This document shows positions 41,363 to 49,194 of a stretch of DNA of 64,000 nt, one piece after another. The stretch's first letter is position 1; every line of letters starts with the position of its first letter. The position numbers and the translations under genes were made by a program. The stretch is from JACCTU01 sp963788055. GTDB lineage: Bacteria; Actinomycetota; Thermoleophilia; Gaiellales; Gaiellaceae. The stretch spans positions 124,001 to 188,000 of the forward strand of contig CAWBFA010000002.1 in the NCBI GenBank assembly GCA_963788055.1. Reading direction: 5' to 3'. Under the pieces are notes generated by a model. The model ran no database searches and had not been told where the DNA came from. It worked only from the letters and a program-made list of their open reading frames with translations.

Positions 41363-41382
41363 ACTAAAGTCTCAAGTTCAGG

Positions 41383-41412
41383 TTGACCCCTGGAGAAGGG
41401 ACTGCTGATAAT
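41383..41412 (+). promoter_or_regulatory. promoter of rsiG (TTGACC - 18 bp - GATAAT)
   Basis: The best full promoter in the window: -35 TTGACC at 41383-41388, an 18-base spacer and -10 GATAAT at 41407-41412. Transcription should begin about 7 bases further on, at the A of the ATG at 41420, so the message would be leaderless. An in-frame ATG at 41411 falls inside the -10 and cannot be the start if this promoter is used. Confidence 0.7.
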
Positions 41413-41419
41413 GAGCGCC

Positions 41420-41677
41420 ATGGAACCACTGCCGGACTTCGCCTCGCTCGCCGACGAGGACCTGAAGGAGTTGATCGAGGAGCTCGAGCGCGAGGAGAGC
41501 GACATCTCGTACAGGCGCCGCCTGATCCAGGGGCGGATCGACATCCTGCGGGCCGAGCGGACGGCGCGGCTCCGGAAGTCGGTCGGGGCGGGGGAGGCCC
41601 ACCTCGCGGATATGGACACGTTGACGGACATCCTGTCGCAGAAGGGCTCGCCGTCCACCAAGGATCCGGCCGCTTGA
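41420..41677 (+). CDS. rsiG: RsiG-like c-di-GMP-binding anti-sigma factor
   Basis: An 85-residue, largely helical protein. In Streptomyces, RsiG holds the sigma factor WhiG inactive when bound to c-di-GMP through the coiled-coil motif E(x3)S(x2)R(x3)Q(x3)D. That motif is complete here in EREESDISYRRRLIQGRID. Only one motif is present, as in the homodimeric Rubrobacter RsiG, so a dimer would bind the ligand. The ATG at 41420 is chosen from the promoter position. No WhiG gene is in the window; two GGDEF proteins at 18 and 52 kb could supply the ligand. Confidence 0.82.
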   Translation: MEPLPDFASLADEDLKELIEELEREESDISYRRRLIQGRIDILRAERTARLRKSVGAGEAHLADMDTLTDILSQKGSPSTKDPAA

Positions 41678-42132
41678 GCCACGTCTACTGCCCCGAGTGC
41701 GGCTTCCAGAATCCTGAGGCCGCGAACTTCTGCGCGCGCTGCGGAGCCCACCTCGTCCGGCCCGATGAGTCCGAGACGACGATGACCTTCACGCCCGAGG
41801 AGGCGGAGGACGACGGCTCCGGGGTGCCCGAGGGGATCGACGGCCCCGCCCTGATCGTGCGCTCCGGCGGCGGCCGCGCCGGCGAGACGTTCGCGCTCGA
41901 GCACGACCGGACGACGATCGGCCGATCCCCCGACTGCGAGATCTTCCTCGACGACGTCACGGTCTCGCGCAAGCACGCGGTGATCGCCAAGGCGGGCGAG
42001 GCCTTCCGCATCGAGGACGAAGGCAGCCTGAACGGCACCTTCGTGAACAAGAAGCGCGTCGAGTCCGCGGAGCTCGAGGGCGGGGACGAGCTTCAGATCG
42101 GCAAATACCGACTGACGTACCTCTCGCGATGA
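41674..42132 (+). CDS. FHA-domain protein with N-terminal zinc ribbon (GarA/OdhI-like)
   Basis: A 152-residue protein. Residues 4-25 form a zinc ribbon (CPECGFQNPEAANFCARCG). A short acidic linker contains SETTMTF, which resembles the ETT phosphorylation site of GarA/OdhI. Residues 60-150 are an FHA domain (TIGRSPDCEIFLDDVTVSRKH, EDEGSLNGTFVN) that binds phosphothreonine. In mycobacteria and corynebacteria this protein switches 2-oxoglutarate metabolism when phosphorylated by PknB/PknG. The TTG start overlaps the rsiG stop. The next gene is the FtsR-like MerR regulator, the same order as garA-ftsR. Confidence 0.83.
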   Translation: MSHVYCPECGFQNPEAANFCARCGAHLVRPDESETTMTFTPEEAEDDGSGVPEGIDGPALIVRSGGGRAGETFALEHDRTTIGRSPDCEIFLDDVTVSRKHAVIAKAGEAFRIEDEGSLNGTFVNKKRVESAELEGGDELQIGKYRLTYLSR

Positions 42133-42821
42133 GCGTGGCGAAGACAGCCCCCCGCGAACGCGCGCTGCTGACCATCGGCGCGGTCTGCGAACAGCTCAAG
42201 GGCGACTTTCCCGACATCTCGATCTCGAAGATCCGCTACCTAGAGGACCAGGGGCTGATCGCGCCGAAGCGCACTCGCGGGGGGTATCGGCTCTTCGGCG
42301 AGGACGACGTCGAGAGGCTCAGGCGGATCCTCGCGCTGCAGCGCGACGAGTTCCTGCCGCTTCGGGTGATCCGGCAGGAGCTCGCAACGCCGTCCGCGAA
42401 GGAGCGGAAGCGGAAACGGTCGACGGCACTCTCGGGTCCCGTGGACGAGTTCGACCTCGACGAGCTGTGCGAGCGCGCCGGGATCTCGCGCGATCTCGCG
42501 CGCGAGCTCGAGGAGTACGGGCTGCTCGCCCCGCGGACCGAGGCGCGACAGAAACGCTACTCGGAGACCGACGCGGGGATCGCGATCGCGTGCGGGCGGC
42601 TCGCCGACTACGGGATCAGCGCCCGGCACCTGCGGACCTTCCGCACCGCTGCCGACCGCGAGGCGAGCCTGCTCGAGGCCGTGGTCGCACCCGCGCTCCG
42701 CGCGCGAAACGCCGAGCGCAGGCAGGAAGGCCTGCGCGAGCTCGAGTCGCTCGCCGAGGCTGCGCAGGAGCTCGCCCAGCTCTTGTTTCTCCGCGATCTG
42801 AGAGAGTTCGCCGCGCAGTGA
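42129..42821 (+). CDS. MerR-family regulator, FtsR-like
   Basis: A 230-residue protein with an N-terminal MerR HTH (TIGAVCEQLKGDFPDISISKIRYLEDQGLI, then RTRGGYRLFGEDDVERLRRI) followed by helical domains. Its gene follows the FHA gene with a 4-base overlap, as does ftsR (Rv1828 type), whose product activates ftsZ in Corynebacterium. No metal- or drug-binding Cys cluster is evident in the C-terminal half. The FtsR assignment rests on order and domain layout. Confidence 0.82.
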   Translation: MSVAKTAPRERALLTIGAVCEQLKGDFPDISISKIRYLEDQGLIAPKRTRGGYRLFGEDDVERLRRILALQRDEFLPLRVIRQELATPSAKERKRKRSTALSGPVDEFDLDELCERAGISRDLARELEEYGLLAPRTEARQKRYSETDAGIAIACGRLADYGISARHLRTFRTAADREASLLEAVVAPALRARNAERRQEGLRELESLAEAAQELAQLLFLRDLREFAAQ

Positions 42822-43342
42822 CGGCGGCAATCGACCTGAAGTCCAGAATACGCGAGGTGCCCGACTGGCCGGAGCCAGGGGTCGGGTTCAAGGACATCTC
42901 GCCGCTGCTCCGCGATCCGGTCGCTCTCGAGCAGGCGATCAACGACCTCGCGTCGTGGACGCGCGAGCTCGAGCCCGACCTGGTGCTCGGCGCCGAGGCG
43001 CGCGGGTTCATCCTCGGCGCGGCGGTCGCGAGCGAGGCCGGCTGTGGGTTCATCCCCGCGCGCCGTCCGGGCAAGCTCCCGCCCGAGACGGTGAGCGCCA
43101 CCTATGCGCTCGAGTACGGCCAGAACGCGCTCGAGCTGAACGCAGACGCGATCGGCAAGGGGACACGCGTTGTGATCCACGACGACGTGCTCGCGACGGG
43201 CGGCACGGTCGAAGCGATCGCCGGGCTGGTGGAGCAGATGGGCGGGGAGGTCGCAGGCGTTTGCTTCATCATCGACCTGACGTTCCTCGGCGGTCGCGAA
43301 CGGCTCGCGCGCTACCGCCAGTTCTCCCTGATCGAGTACTAA
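42818..43342 (+). CDS. apt: adenine phosphoribosyltransferase
   Basis: Purine salvage enzyme that makes AMP from adenine and PRPP. The 174 residues include IREVPDWPEPGVGFKDISPLL, AEARGFILGAAVA, FIPARRPGKLPPETVSATYALEYG and the PRPP-binding VVIHDDVLATGGTVEA. The GTG start overlaps the MerR gene by 4 bases, so it is the last gene of the rsiG-FHA-MerR-apt run. Confidence 0.94.
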   Translation: MTAAIDLKSRIREVPDWPEPGVGFKDISPLLRDPVALEQAINDLASWTRELEPDLVLGAEARGFILGAAVASEAGCGFIPARRPGKLPPETVSATYALEYGQNALELNADAIGKGTRVVIHDDVLATGGTVEAIAGLVEQMGGEVAGVCFIIDLTFLGGRERLARYRQFSLIEY

Positions 43343-43393
43343 CAAAAAGGTCACGCCGCCCGTCCGACCTGCCGATAAGACTGATCGGACCGC

Positions 43394-43984
43394 ATGTACG
43401 ACGCGTTGACCAGCCGGTACGGCTTCTCGTGCCCGGTGCGGGGCGAGACGTCGGTCACGCTGTCCGCGTTCCGCTCGCTCGAGCGTCTGGAGGGTACGGC
43501 GCACCCCGTCGTCTACTGCGTCACGTTCGCGTGCCCGTGTGGCGGAGAGCACCCTGGGCTGGTGACGCACGACGAGCTCGACTGGGCGCCCCTCGGGTTC
43601 GGGGGTGAGCGCTTCTTCAACCTGATGACCGCGAAGCTCGAGGACTCCGCCGACGAGTTCGGCGACCTAGCCGCGCGGCGGATCCAGGCGGGGGAGTGGC
43701 CGTGGAGCTTCTTCTGCCTTCCGGAGGAACGGCCGCGCCCGGTCTTCCCGTCCTCGTTCGTCCTGCTCGCCGCGGCCGACGGCACCGTGGGGCTCGCCGT
43801 TCGCTGCCCCGCCTGCGCCCGCACGTCGGTCAACCTCGTGACGACCAGCCACGTCGACCTGCCGTTCCACAACGACCCCGAGGTGGGCGTCGTCCGGCAC
43901 GTCTTCTGGGAGGAGCCGGTCGTCGCCGAGTTTCGCTCCTTCCTCGAGTCGAACGAGTTCGACTCGCGGCGGCTCCACCTTTAG
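43394..43984 (+). CDS. hypothetical protein with two Cys pairs
   Basis: A 196-residue soluble protein of no recognised family. It has FACPCGGEHPGL in the N-terminal half and VRCPACARTSVNL in the C-terminal half, two CxC/CxxC pairs that could together bind one zinc, plus a conserved-looking FPSSFVLLAAADGTVGLAVRC strand pair. A GATAAG 14 bases upstream of the ATG is a weak promoter candidate. It stands alone downstream of apt. Confidence 0.65.
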   Translation: MYDALTSRYGFSCPVRGETSVTLSAFRSLERLEGTAHPVVYCVTFACPCGGEHPGLVTHDELDWAPLGFGGERFFNLMTAKLEDSADEFGDLAARRIQAGEWPWSFFCLPEERPRPVFPSSFVLLAAADGTVGLAVRCPACARTSVNLVTTSHVDLPFHNDPEVGVVRHVFWEEPVVAEFRSFLESNEFDSRRLHL

Positions 43985-44034
43985 CCCGAAGCGAGGGATG
44001 GGCCGGCCTGGACGGGCCGCCGATAGCACTGAGA

Positions 44035-44226
44035 GTGACCGCCGCAGAGTCGCGAACCCGTGGGCGGGGAGCCGAGCTCCTGCTCGATCATTGTGAGGCG
44101 CTCGACACCGAGCACCGGCGGCCGACGGCCCAGGAGAGGCTTGAACGCCTCGTGGGCGACTCGCTCGCGCGCCTTCTGATCGGCGCCCTCTCGACCAGGC
44201 GCCCCCGCTCTTTCGAGATCGACTGA
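44035..44226 (+). CDS. small hypothetical protein
   Basis: A 63-residue frame from a GTG, helical in outlook (LLLDHCEALDTEHRRPTAQERLERLVGDSLARLLIGAL). There is no ribosome binding site and no family recognised. The amphipathic helices make it plausible. It ends directly before the tandem repeat array. Confidence 0.4.
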   Translation: MTAAESRTRGRGAELLLDHCEALDTEHRRPTAQERLERLVGDSLARLLIGALSTRRPRSFEID

Positions 44227-44229
44227 TTA

Positions 44230-44517
44230 GTCGCGCAAGCCACGCAAGACCCCTAAAGGCGGCCGCTTCGCGGCCGCTCGCGCAGGATCTCCCCAAGCCC
44301 TAGTTGACGTCGCGCAAGCCACGAGTCCGCTACGCGAACTCGTGCCGCGCAAGACCCCTAAAGGCGGCCGCTTCGCGGCCGCTCGCGCAGGATCTCCCCA
44401 AGCCCTAGTTGACGTCGCGCAAGCCACGAGTCCGCTACGCGAACTCGTGCCGCGCAAGACCCCTAAAGGCGGCCGCTTCGCGGCCGCTCGCGCAGGATCT
44501 CCCCCAGCCTTAGTTGA
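44230..44517. repeat. palindromic repeat family 1, three tandem copies (105-bp period)
   Basis: Three copies of the unit also found at 8636-8741. The conserved block GACCCCTAAAGG starts at 44248, 44353 and 44458, exactly 105 bases apart, each followed by GCGGCCGC TTC GCGGCCGC. Copies 2 and 3 are preceded by a hairpin (CACGAGT ... ACTCGTG) that copy 1 lacks. Each unit ends with CTAG or TTAG followed by TTGACGT; in the last copy this contains the stop codon of the minus-strand gene at 44510, so the array grew by duplication across a gene end. Confidence 0.85.
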
Positions 44518-44710
44518 CGTTGCGCGGCGTCTCTTCGCTGAAGATCCTCACGTAGAAGAAGATCCCGAAGCCCGCGAGCGCGCTGAAGATGAGCGCGTTC
44601 CCCTTGGCGACGCCGACCGCGAGCATCCCGAGGAAGAGGTAGACAAAAAAGAAGAGCGCCCAGAGAAAGGACGACACGCCTTTGTCGACCGAAGGAGCAC
44701 GAAGGTGCAC
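44510..44710 (-). CDS. small two-helix membrane protein
   Basis: A 66-residue protein with two hydrophobic segments (SSFLWALFFFVYLFLGMLAVGV and IFSALAGFGIFFYVRIF). No family recognised. An in-frame ATG lies 36 bases upstream, but GTG 44710 is preferred because TAAGAT on the minus strand ends 7 bases before it, giving a leaderless mRNA. Its 3' end lies inside the tandem repeat array. Confidence 0.6.
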   Translation of the reverse strand: MHLRAPSVDKGVSSFLWALFFFVYLFLGMLAVGVAKGNALIFSALAGFGIFFYVRIFSEETPRNVN

Positions 44711-44750
44711 GGGCGCGATCTTAGACGAGGGGTGTGGGGTCTTCATCGGG

Positions 44751-44975
44751 CGAAAAGTCCGTAGGACTTTCGCCGCAAACAGCTTTCGGGGCGAGTGTCC
44801 CGAAGAACCCTCGCCCCGAAAGTATTCGCCGAGCCGGTGTCGCTTTCGTCCACCGTCCCCGCTGGCTTTCGGCTTCCGCCTACTGCCACCGGGAGCGGTT
44901 TCGACCTACTTGCGCTCCGTGCTCGGCGCAAGCGGGAAAGTAACCGCGGCCGTGTCCCGCTTCAAGAGGTCGAAA
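44751..44975. other. multi-hairpin non-coding region (candidate structured RNA or replication element)
   Basis: About 350 bases with no gene I can support hold a dense set of perfect stems. CGAAAAGTCC GTA GGACTTTCG lies at 44751-44772 (one bulged A). CTTTCGGGGCGAG (44783-44795) pairs with CTCGCCCCGAAAG (44810-44822) over 13 bp. TTTCGACCT (44899-44907) pairs with AGGTCGAAA (44967-44975) and encloses two further hairpins, CTTGCGC/GCGCAAG and CGGGA/TCCCG, making a three-way junction. The stems are perfect, so the sense strand cannot be told. No known RNA family was recognised. Confidence 0.55.
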
Positions 44976-44996
44976 ATCGTCGTGGCCGCAATTTGC

Positions 44997-45060
44997 GGAT
45001 AATTCAATTATCCACAATTCCACAGCCTTTCTTGCAACTTGTGGGAAAGCCTGTGGACAG
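44997..45060. other. DnaA-box cluster in an AT-rich patch
   Basis: A perfect DnaA box TTATCCACA at 45008-45016 is followed within 45 bases by three near-matches: AATTCCACA on the plus strand, and TTCCCACAA and CTGTCCACA on the minus strand (near 45039 and at 45052-45060). The first box overlaps a perfect palindrome GGATAATT C AATTATCC at 44997-45013. This is the most AT-rich spot nearby. It could be the replication origin, a DnaA-binding accessory site, or a DnaA-controlled promoter for uppP. Confidence 0.55.
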
Positions 45061-45098
45061 CTGGACGCGGGACTCTACACCGTAGGATCGATCGCCGC

Positions 45099-46037
45099 AT
45101 GAGCCGCGTCGCAACCTTGACCGCCGCCGCGACGCTCATCGGGCTCGCCGCCGTCCTGACCCTGCTCGGCGTGGGGGACGCGGACGGCGCGTTCCCGGAC
45201 TGGCAGGCGTTCGTACTGGGGATCGTGCAGGGGCTGACCGAGCTCCTGCCGGTGTCCTCCTCGGGGCACTTGATCCTCGTCCCGTGGCTCGGGGACTGGA
45301 CCTACCTCGAGGAGCACGACGCGTTCAACCAGACGTTCGACGTCGCGCTCCATCTCGGCACGCTCGGCGCGGTGGTCGCGTACTTCCGGCACGACATCGC
45401 AGCGCTCACCGCCGCGTTCGTCGGCAGCCTGGCGCGCCGGCGGATCCGCACGCCCGCCGAGCGGACGGCGTGGGTCGTCGCGGTCGCGACCGTGCCGGCC
45501 GCCCTCGTGGGGGCCGCCGGCGAGTCGGTGATCGCTGAGCATCTCGGAGAGCCCTGGCAGATCGCGATCTTCCTCTCCGGCTTCGCAGGTGTCCTCTGGC
45601 TCGCGGATCGCCGCCCGGAGCGGCACACGATGGACGAGGTCGGGCTCTGGGGAGCCTTCGGGGTCGGCTGCGCGCAGGCGCTGGCGCTGATGCCGGGGGT
45701 GTCGCGCTCGGGGATCACAATCTCTGCGGCCCGCTTCCTCGGACTGACGCGCGACGCCGCCGCGCGACTCTCGTTCCTGCTGCTCGTCCCGATCGTCCTC
45801 GGCGCGGTCCTGCTGAAGGGCGTGACCGATGTCCTGCTCGGCGATCTGCCGGCAGGGTGGGAGGGACCGTTCCTCGTCGGGACACTCGCGGCCGCGGGGA
45901 GTGGGCTGCTCGCGATCCAGGCTCTGCTCGGCTACGTGCGCCGCCACGACTACACCCTGTTCGTCGTCTACCGGCTGGTCGTCGCGGCGATCGTCTTGCT
46001 CCTGATCGCGAGCGGCGTCCGCGGCGCGACGTTCTAA
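45099..46037 (+). CDS. uppP: undecaprenyl-diphosphatase UppP (BacA)
   Basis: An integral membrane phosphatase of 312 residues that recycles undecaprenyl diphosphate to the monophosphate; overproduction gives bacitracin resistance in other bacteria. The active-site segments are GIVQGLTELLPVSSSGHLIL and ALALMPGVSRSGITISAARFLG. It carries a longer N-terminal helix than E. coli BacA. ATG 45099 fits the family start. TAGGAT ends 10 bases upstream, and the DnaA-box cluster lies 40-100 bases upstream. Confidence 0.93.
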   Translation: MSRVATLTAAATLIGLAAVLTLLGVGDADGAFPDWQAFVLGIVQGLTELLPVSSSGHLILVPWLGDWTYLEEHDAFNQTFDVALHLGTLGAVVAYFRHDIAALTAAFVGSLARRRIRTPAERTAWVVAVATVPAALVGAAGESVIAEHLGEPWQIAIFLSGFAGVLWLADRRPERHTMDEVGLWGAFGVGCAQALALMPGVSRSGITISAARFLGLTRDAAARLSFLLLVPIVLGAVLLKGVTDVLLGDLPAGWEGPFLVGTLAAAGSGLLAIQALLGYVRRHDYTLFVVYRLVVAAIVLLLIASGVRGATF

Positions 46038-47272
46038 GGCCGGAGCAGGCGGCCGTAGGGGACACCCGTCGCGGGATCGACGTAGACGGCGCGGTAGGTG
46101 CCGCCGGGCACGATCGGCAACGAGAACGAGAACGTCCCGTCGGCGGCGACCGGCGCCTCGTACACGGCGTGACGCGGTGCGCCGGCGGTTTCCTCATAGA
46201 CCACGACCGTTCCGGTCGTCGCACCTTCGACGCGCCACCCGGCCGGGTCGACGACGATCCGCGTCGTCGGCGGTGCTGGGAGCTCGAACCACTCGAGCCC
46301 GCCGGACCGCGCGAGGAGGAGCTGGCGCCCGCCGGACGGCGTGGCCGCGTAGCCGAGGACGCGACCGTCGAGTTCGGTCTGGACGGCTCCGGTGAGGAAG
46401 CCGACCACGGACTCTCCGGATTCGTTCGCGGCGACCTCAGGCCCTGACGGCCCGAGCACGAGCCCGGCCGCGAACGCGTTCGGGTGCAGCACGAGCGAGG
46501 TCGAGCGGTCGATCCGGGACGAGAGCACGAGGTGGTTCTCAGCGAACGTGGGGTACGGGATCGTCCAGGCGACGTAGACGGCGTCGCCCGCGGCGGCGGC
46601 ATAGAGCGGGAGGGGGGCCGACCCGAGAACGCTCGCGTGCAGGACGCGGCCCCACCAGCGCTTCCCTTCGCGTCGCCAGAGGATCGCGTTCGCCCCGCGC
46701 TGCGAGAAGCTCTCGACCACGCGGATCGTCCCGTCCGGCCAGAGGACGGGCGCGGCCGCGGGTGGGACGACGCTCCTCGGGAAGCCCTTCTGGGTGATCC
46801 TCGTGCGCGTGAGCCGTCCGGTTGGAGCCAGCCGAACGAGGTGAAGCGACGTGTTCTCGTTCGCCTCCTGGAGCGGGTACGCGGCCGCCGGTCGACCTGA
46901 GGCGTCGAGCGCGAGGCCCGAGACGCCTAGCAGGGTGCGCCTCGGTGCGTCCGCGACGACGAGCACATGCCACCGGTTCCCGGACCGAACGACCAGCCGG
47001 ATCCAGGCGCGCCGGCCCTCGACGAGGACCGCGTTCTCGGCGATCCCGGCGATCCGTCCGTCCGCCGTCGGAAGCGTCGCGATCGGGCTCGGGAGCCAGG
47101 AGCCGCCGCGATTCGCGAGCATCAGCCGCCGGCCATCGATCCACGCGACGCGCGGCGATCCGTCGCGCGCGACCGCGAGCGCGCCGGCCGAGACCCCTGG
47201 AGCGACCACCTCCGCCTCGGCCGTGGCCGGCAGCAGCAGTGCGACCACGAGGAGGGGGACGAGGCCCTTCAC
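46034..47272 (-). CDS. secreted beta-rich protein of unknown function
   Basis: A 412-residue protein with an N-terminal signal peptide (KGLVPLLVVALLLPATAEA). The body is Gly/Val/Ala-rich with repeated strand-turn patterns such as DGSPRVAWIDGRRLMLA and DAVYVAWTIPYPTF, compatible with a beta-propeller, and a C-terminal beta-sandwich-like segment (GTFSFSLPIVPGGTYRAVYVDP). No enzyme motif seen. GTG 47272 has TACCGT ending 6 bases upstream (minus strand). It overlaps the 3' end of convergent uppP by 4 bases. Confidence 0.7.
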   Translation of the reverse strand: MKGLVPLLVVALLLPATAEAEVVAPGVSAGALAVARDGSPRVAWIDGRRLMLANRGGSWLPSPIATLPTADGRIAGIAENAVLVEGRRAWIRLVVRSGNRWHVLVVADAPRRTLLGVSGLALDASGRPAAAYPLQEANENTSLHLVRLAPTGRLTRTRITQKGFPRSVVPPAAAPVLWPDGTIRVVESFSQRGANAILWRREGKRWWGRVLHASVLGSAPLPLYAAAAGDAVYVAWTIPYPTFAENHLVLSSRIDRSTSLVLHPNAFAAGLVLGPSGPEVAANESGESVVGFLTGAVQTELDGRVLGYAATPSGGRQLLLARSGGLEWFELPAPPTTRIVVDPAGWRVEGATTGTVVVYEETAGAPRHAVYEAPVAADGTFSFSLPIVPGGTYRAVYVDPATGVPYGRLLRP

Positions 47273-47401
47273 GAGGGCACGGTAGCCGTCCTGTGCTGAC
47301 TCGACATAATCAGGCTTATCGTGCGTCGGCCGGGAGGCCGCGGCCTGGGTGGTTAGGAGAGTGTTTGGACACCAGGGTCATGCGGAACACCGCTTTCGGT
47401 C

Positions 47402-48460
<1,059 letters not shown>

Positions 48461-49194
48461 TTTTCTCGGCGGCAGCCGTTACACCGATCGCCGAGCCGTC
48501 GAACAGCGACCGAGCCTGCGTCTCCCCCACGCGCGCGACGACGGCCGCGTAGGCCTCGTCGAGCCGAGCCGGGCGTGTGCCGCGGTGGCCGTCGGCTCCG
48601 ACGAGCGAGACGAGCCCGTCGTCGACGAGCCCCCAGGCGAGCGCTTCGACCTCGGGGCCGTGCCGTGTGGTCAGTGAACTGCCGTTGACCTGTAAGAGCC
48701 AGCCGCGCTCCACCAGATCCCGTGCGAGCGAGGGCCGCTCCTGCACCGACTGCGTCCGCTCCGGGTGGGCGATCACCGGCCGCAGCCCCTGGGTCTCCAG
48801 TCGCTCGCAGACCGCGATCAGCAGGTCCTCCGAGCCTGTGAACGGCACCTCGATCAGGACGGCGTTCGACCCGTCGAGGACGTAGCGGCTCAGGTCCTCC
48901 TCGAGGAGCGGCGGCGCAGGCGTCAGCTCGAACCCGAGCCTCAGCTCGAGCCCGGCACCCTGGGCGACCTTCGCGAAGTTGGCGCGGATCTCCAGCTCAC
49001 GGTCGTCGGTGAGTGTGAGGTGCGGCCAGACGTGTGGGGTCGCGTAGAGGATCGCGGTCCCGTGCGCGGCGGCATCACGGCAGAGACCGATGCCTTCGAC
49101 GATCCTCTGTGCGCCGTCGTCGCCCGATGGCACGACATGCGAGTGGACGTCGACGAAGAAACCCATACCGCGAGGGTACCCGCGGGCCTGCGGT

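Noticed and set aside
44230..44517. CRISPR array
   Set aside because: The period is 105 bp, the intervening sequences are repeated rather than unique, and there are no cas genes; it is a tandem repeat.
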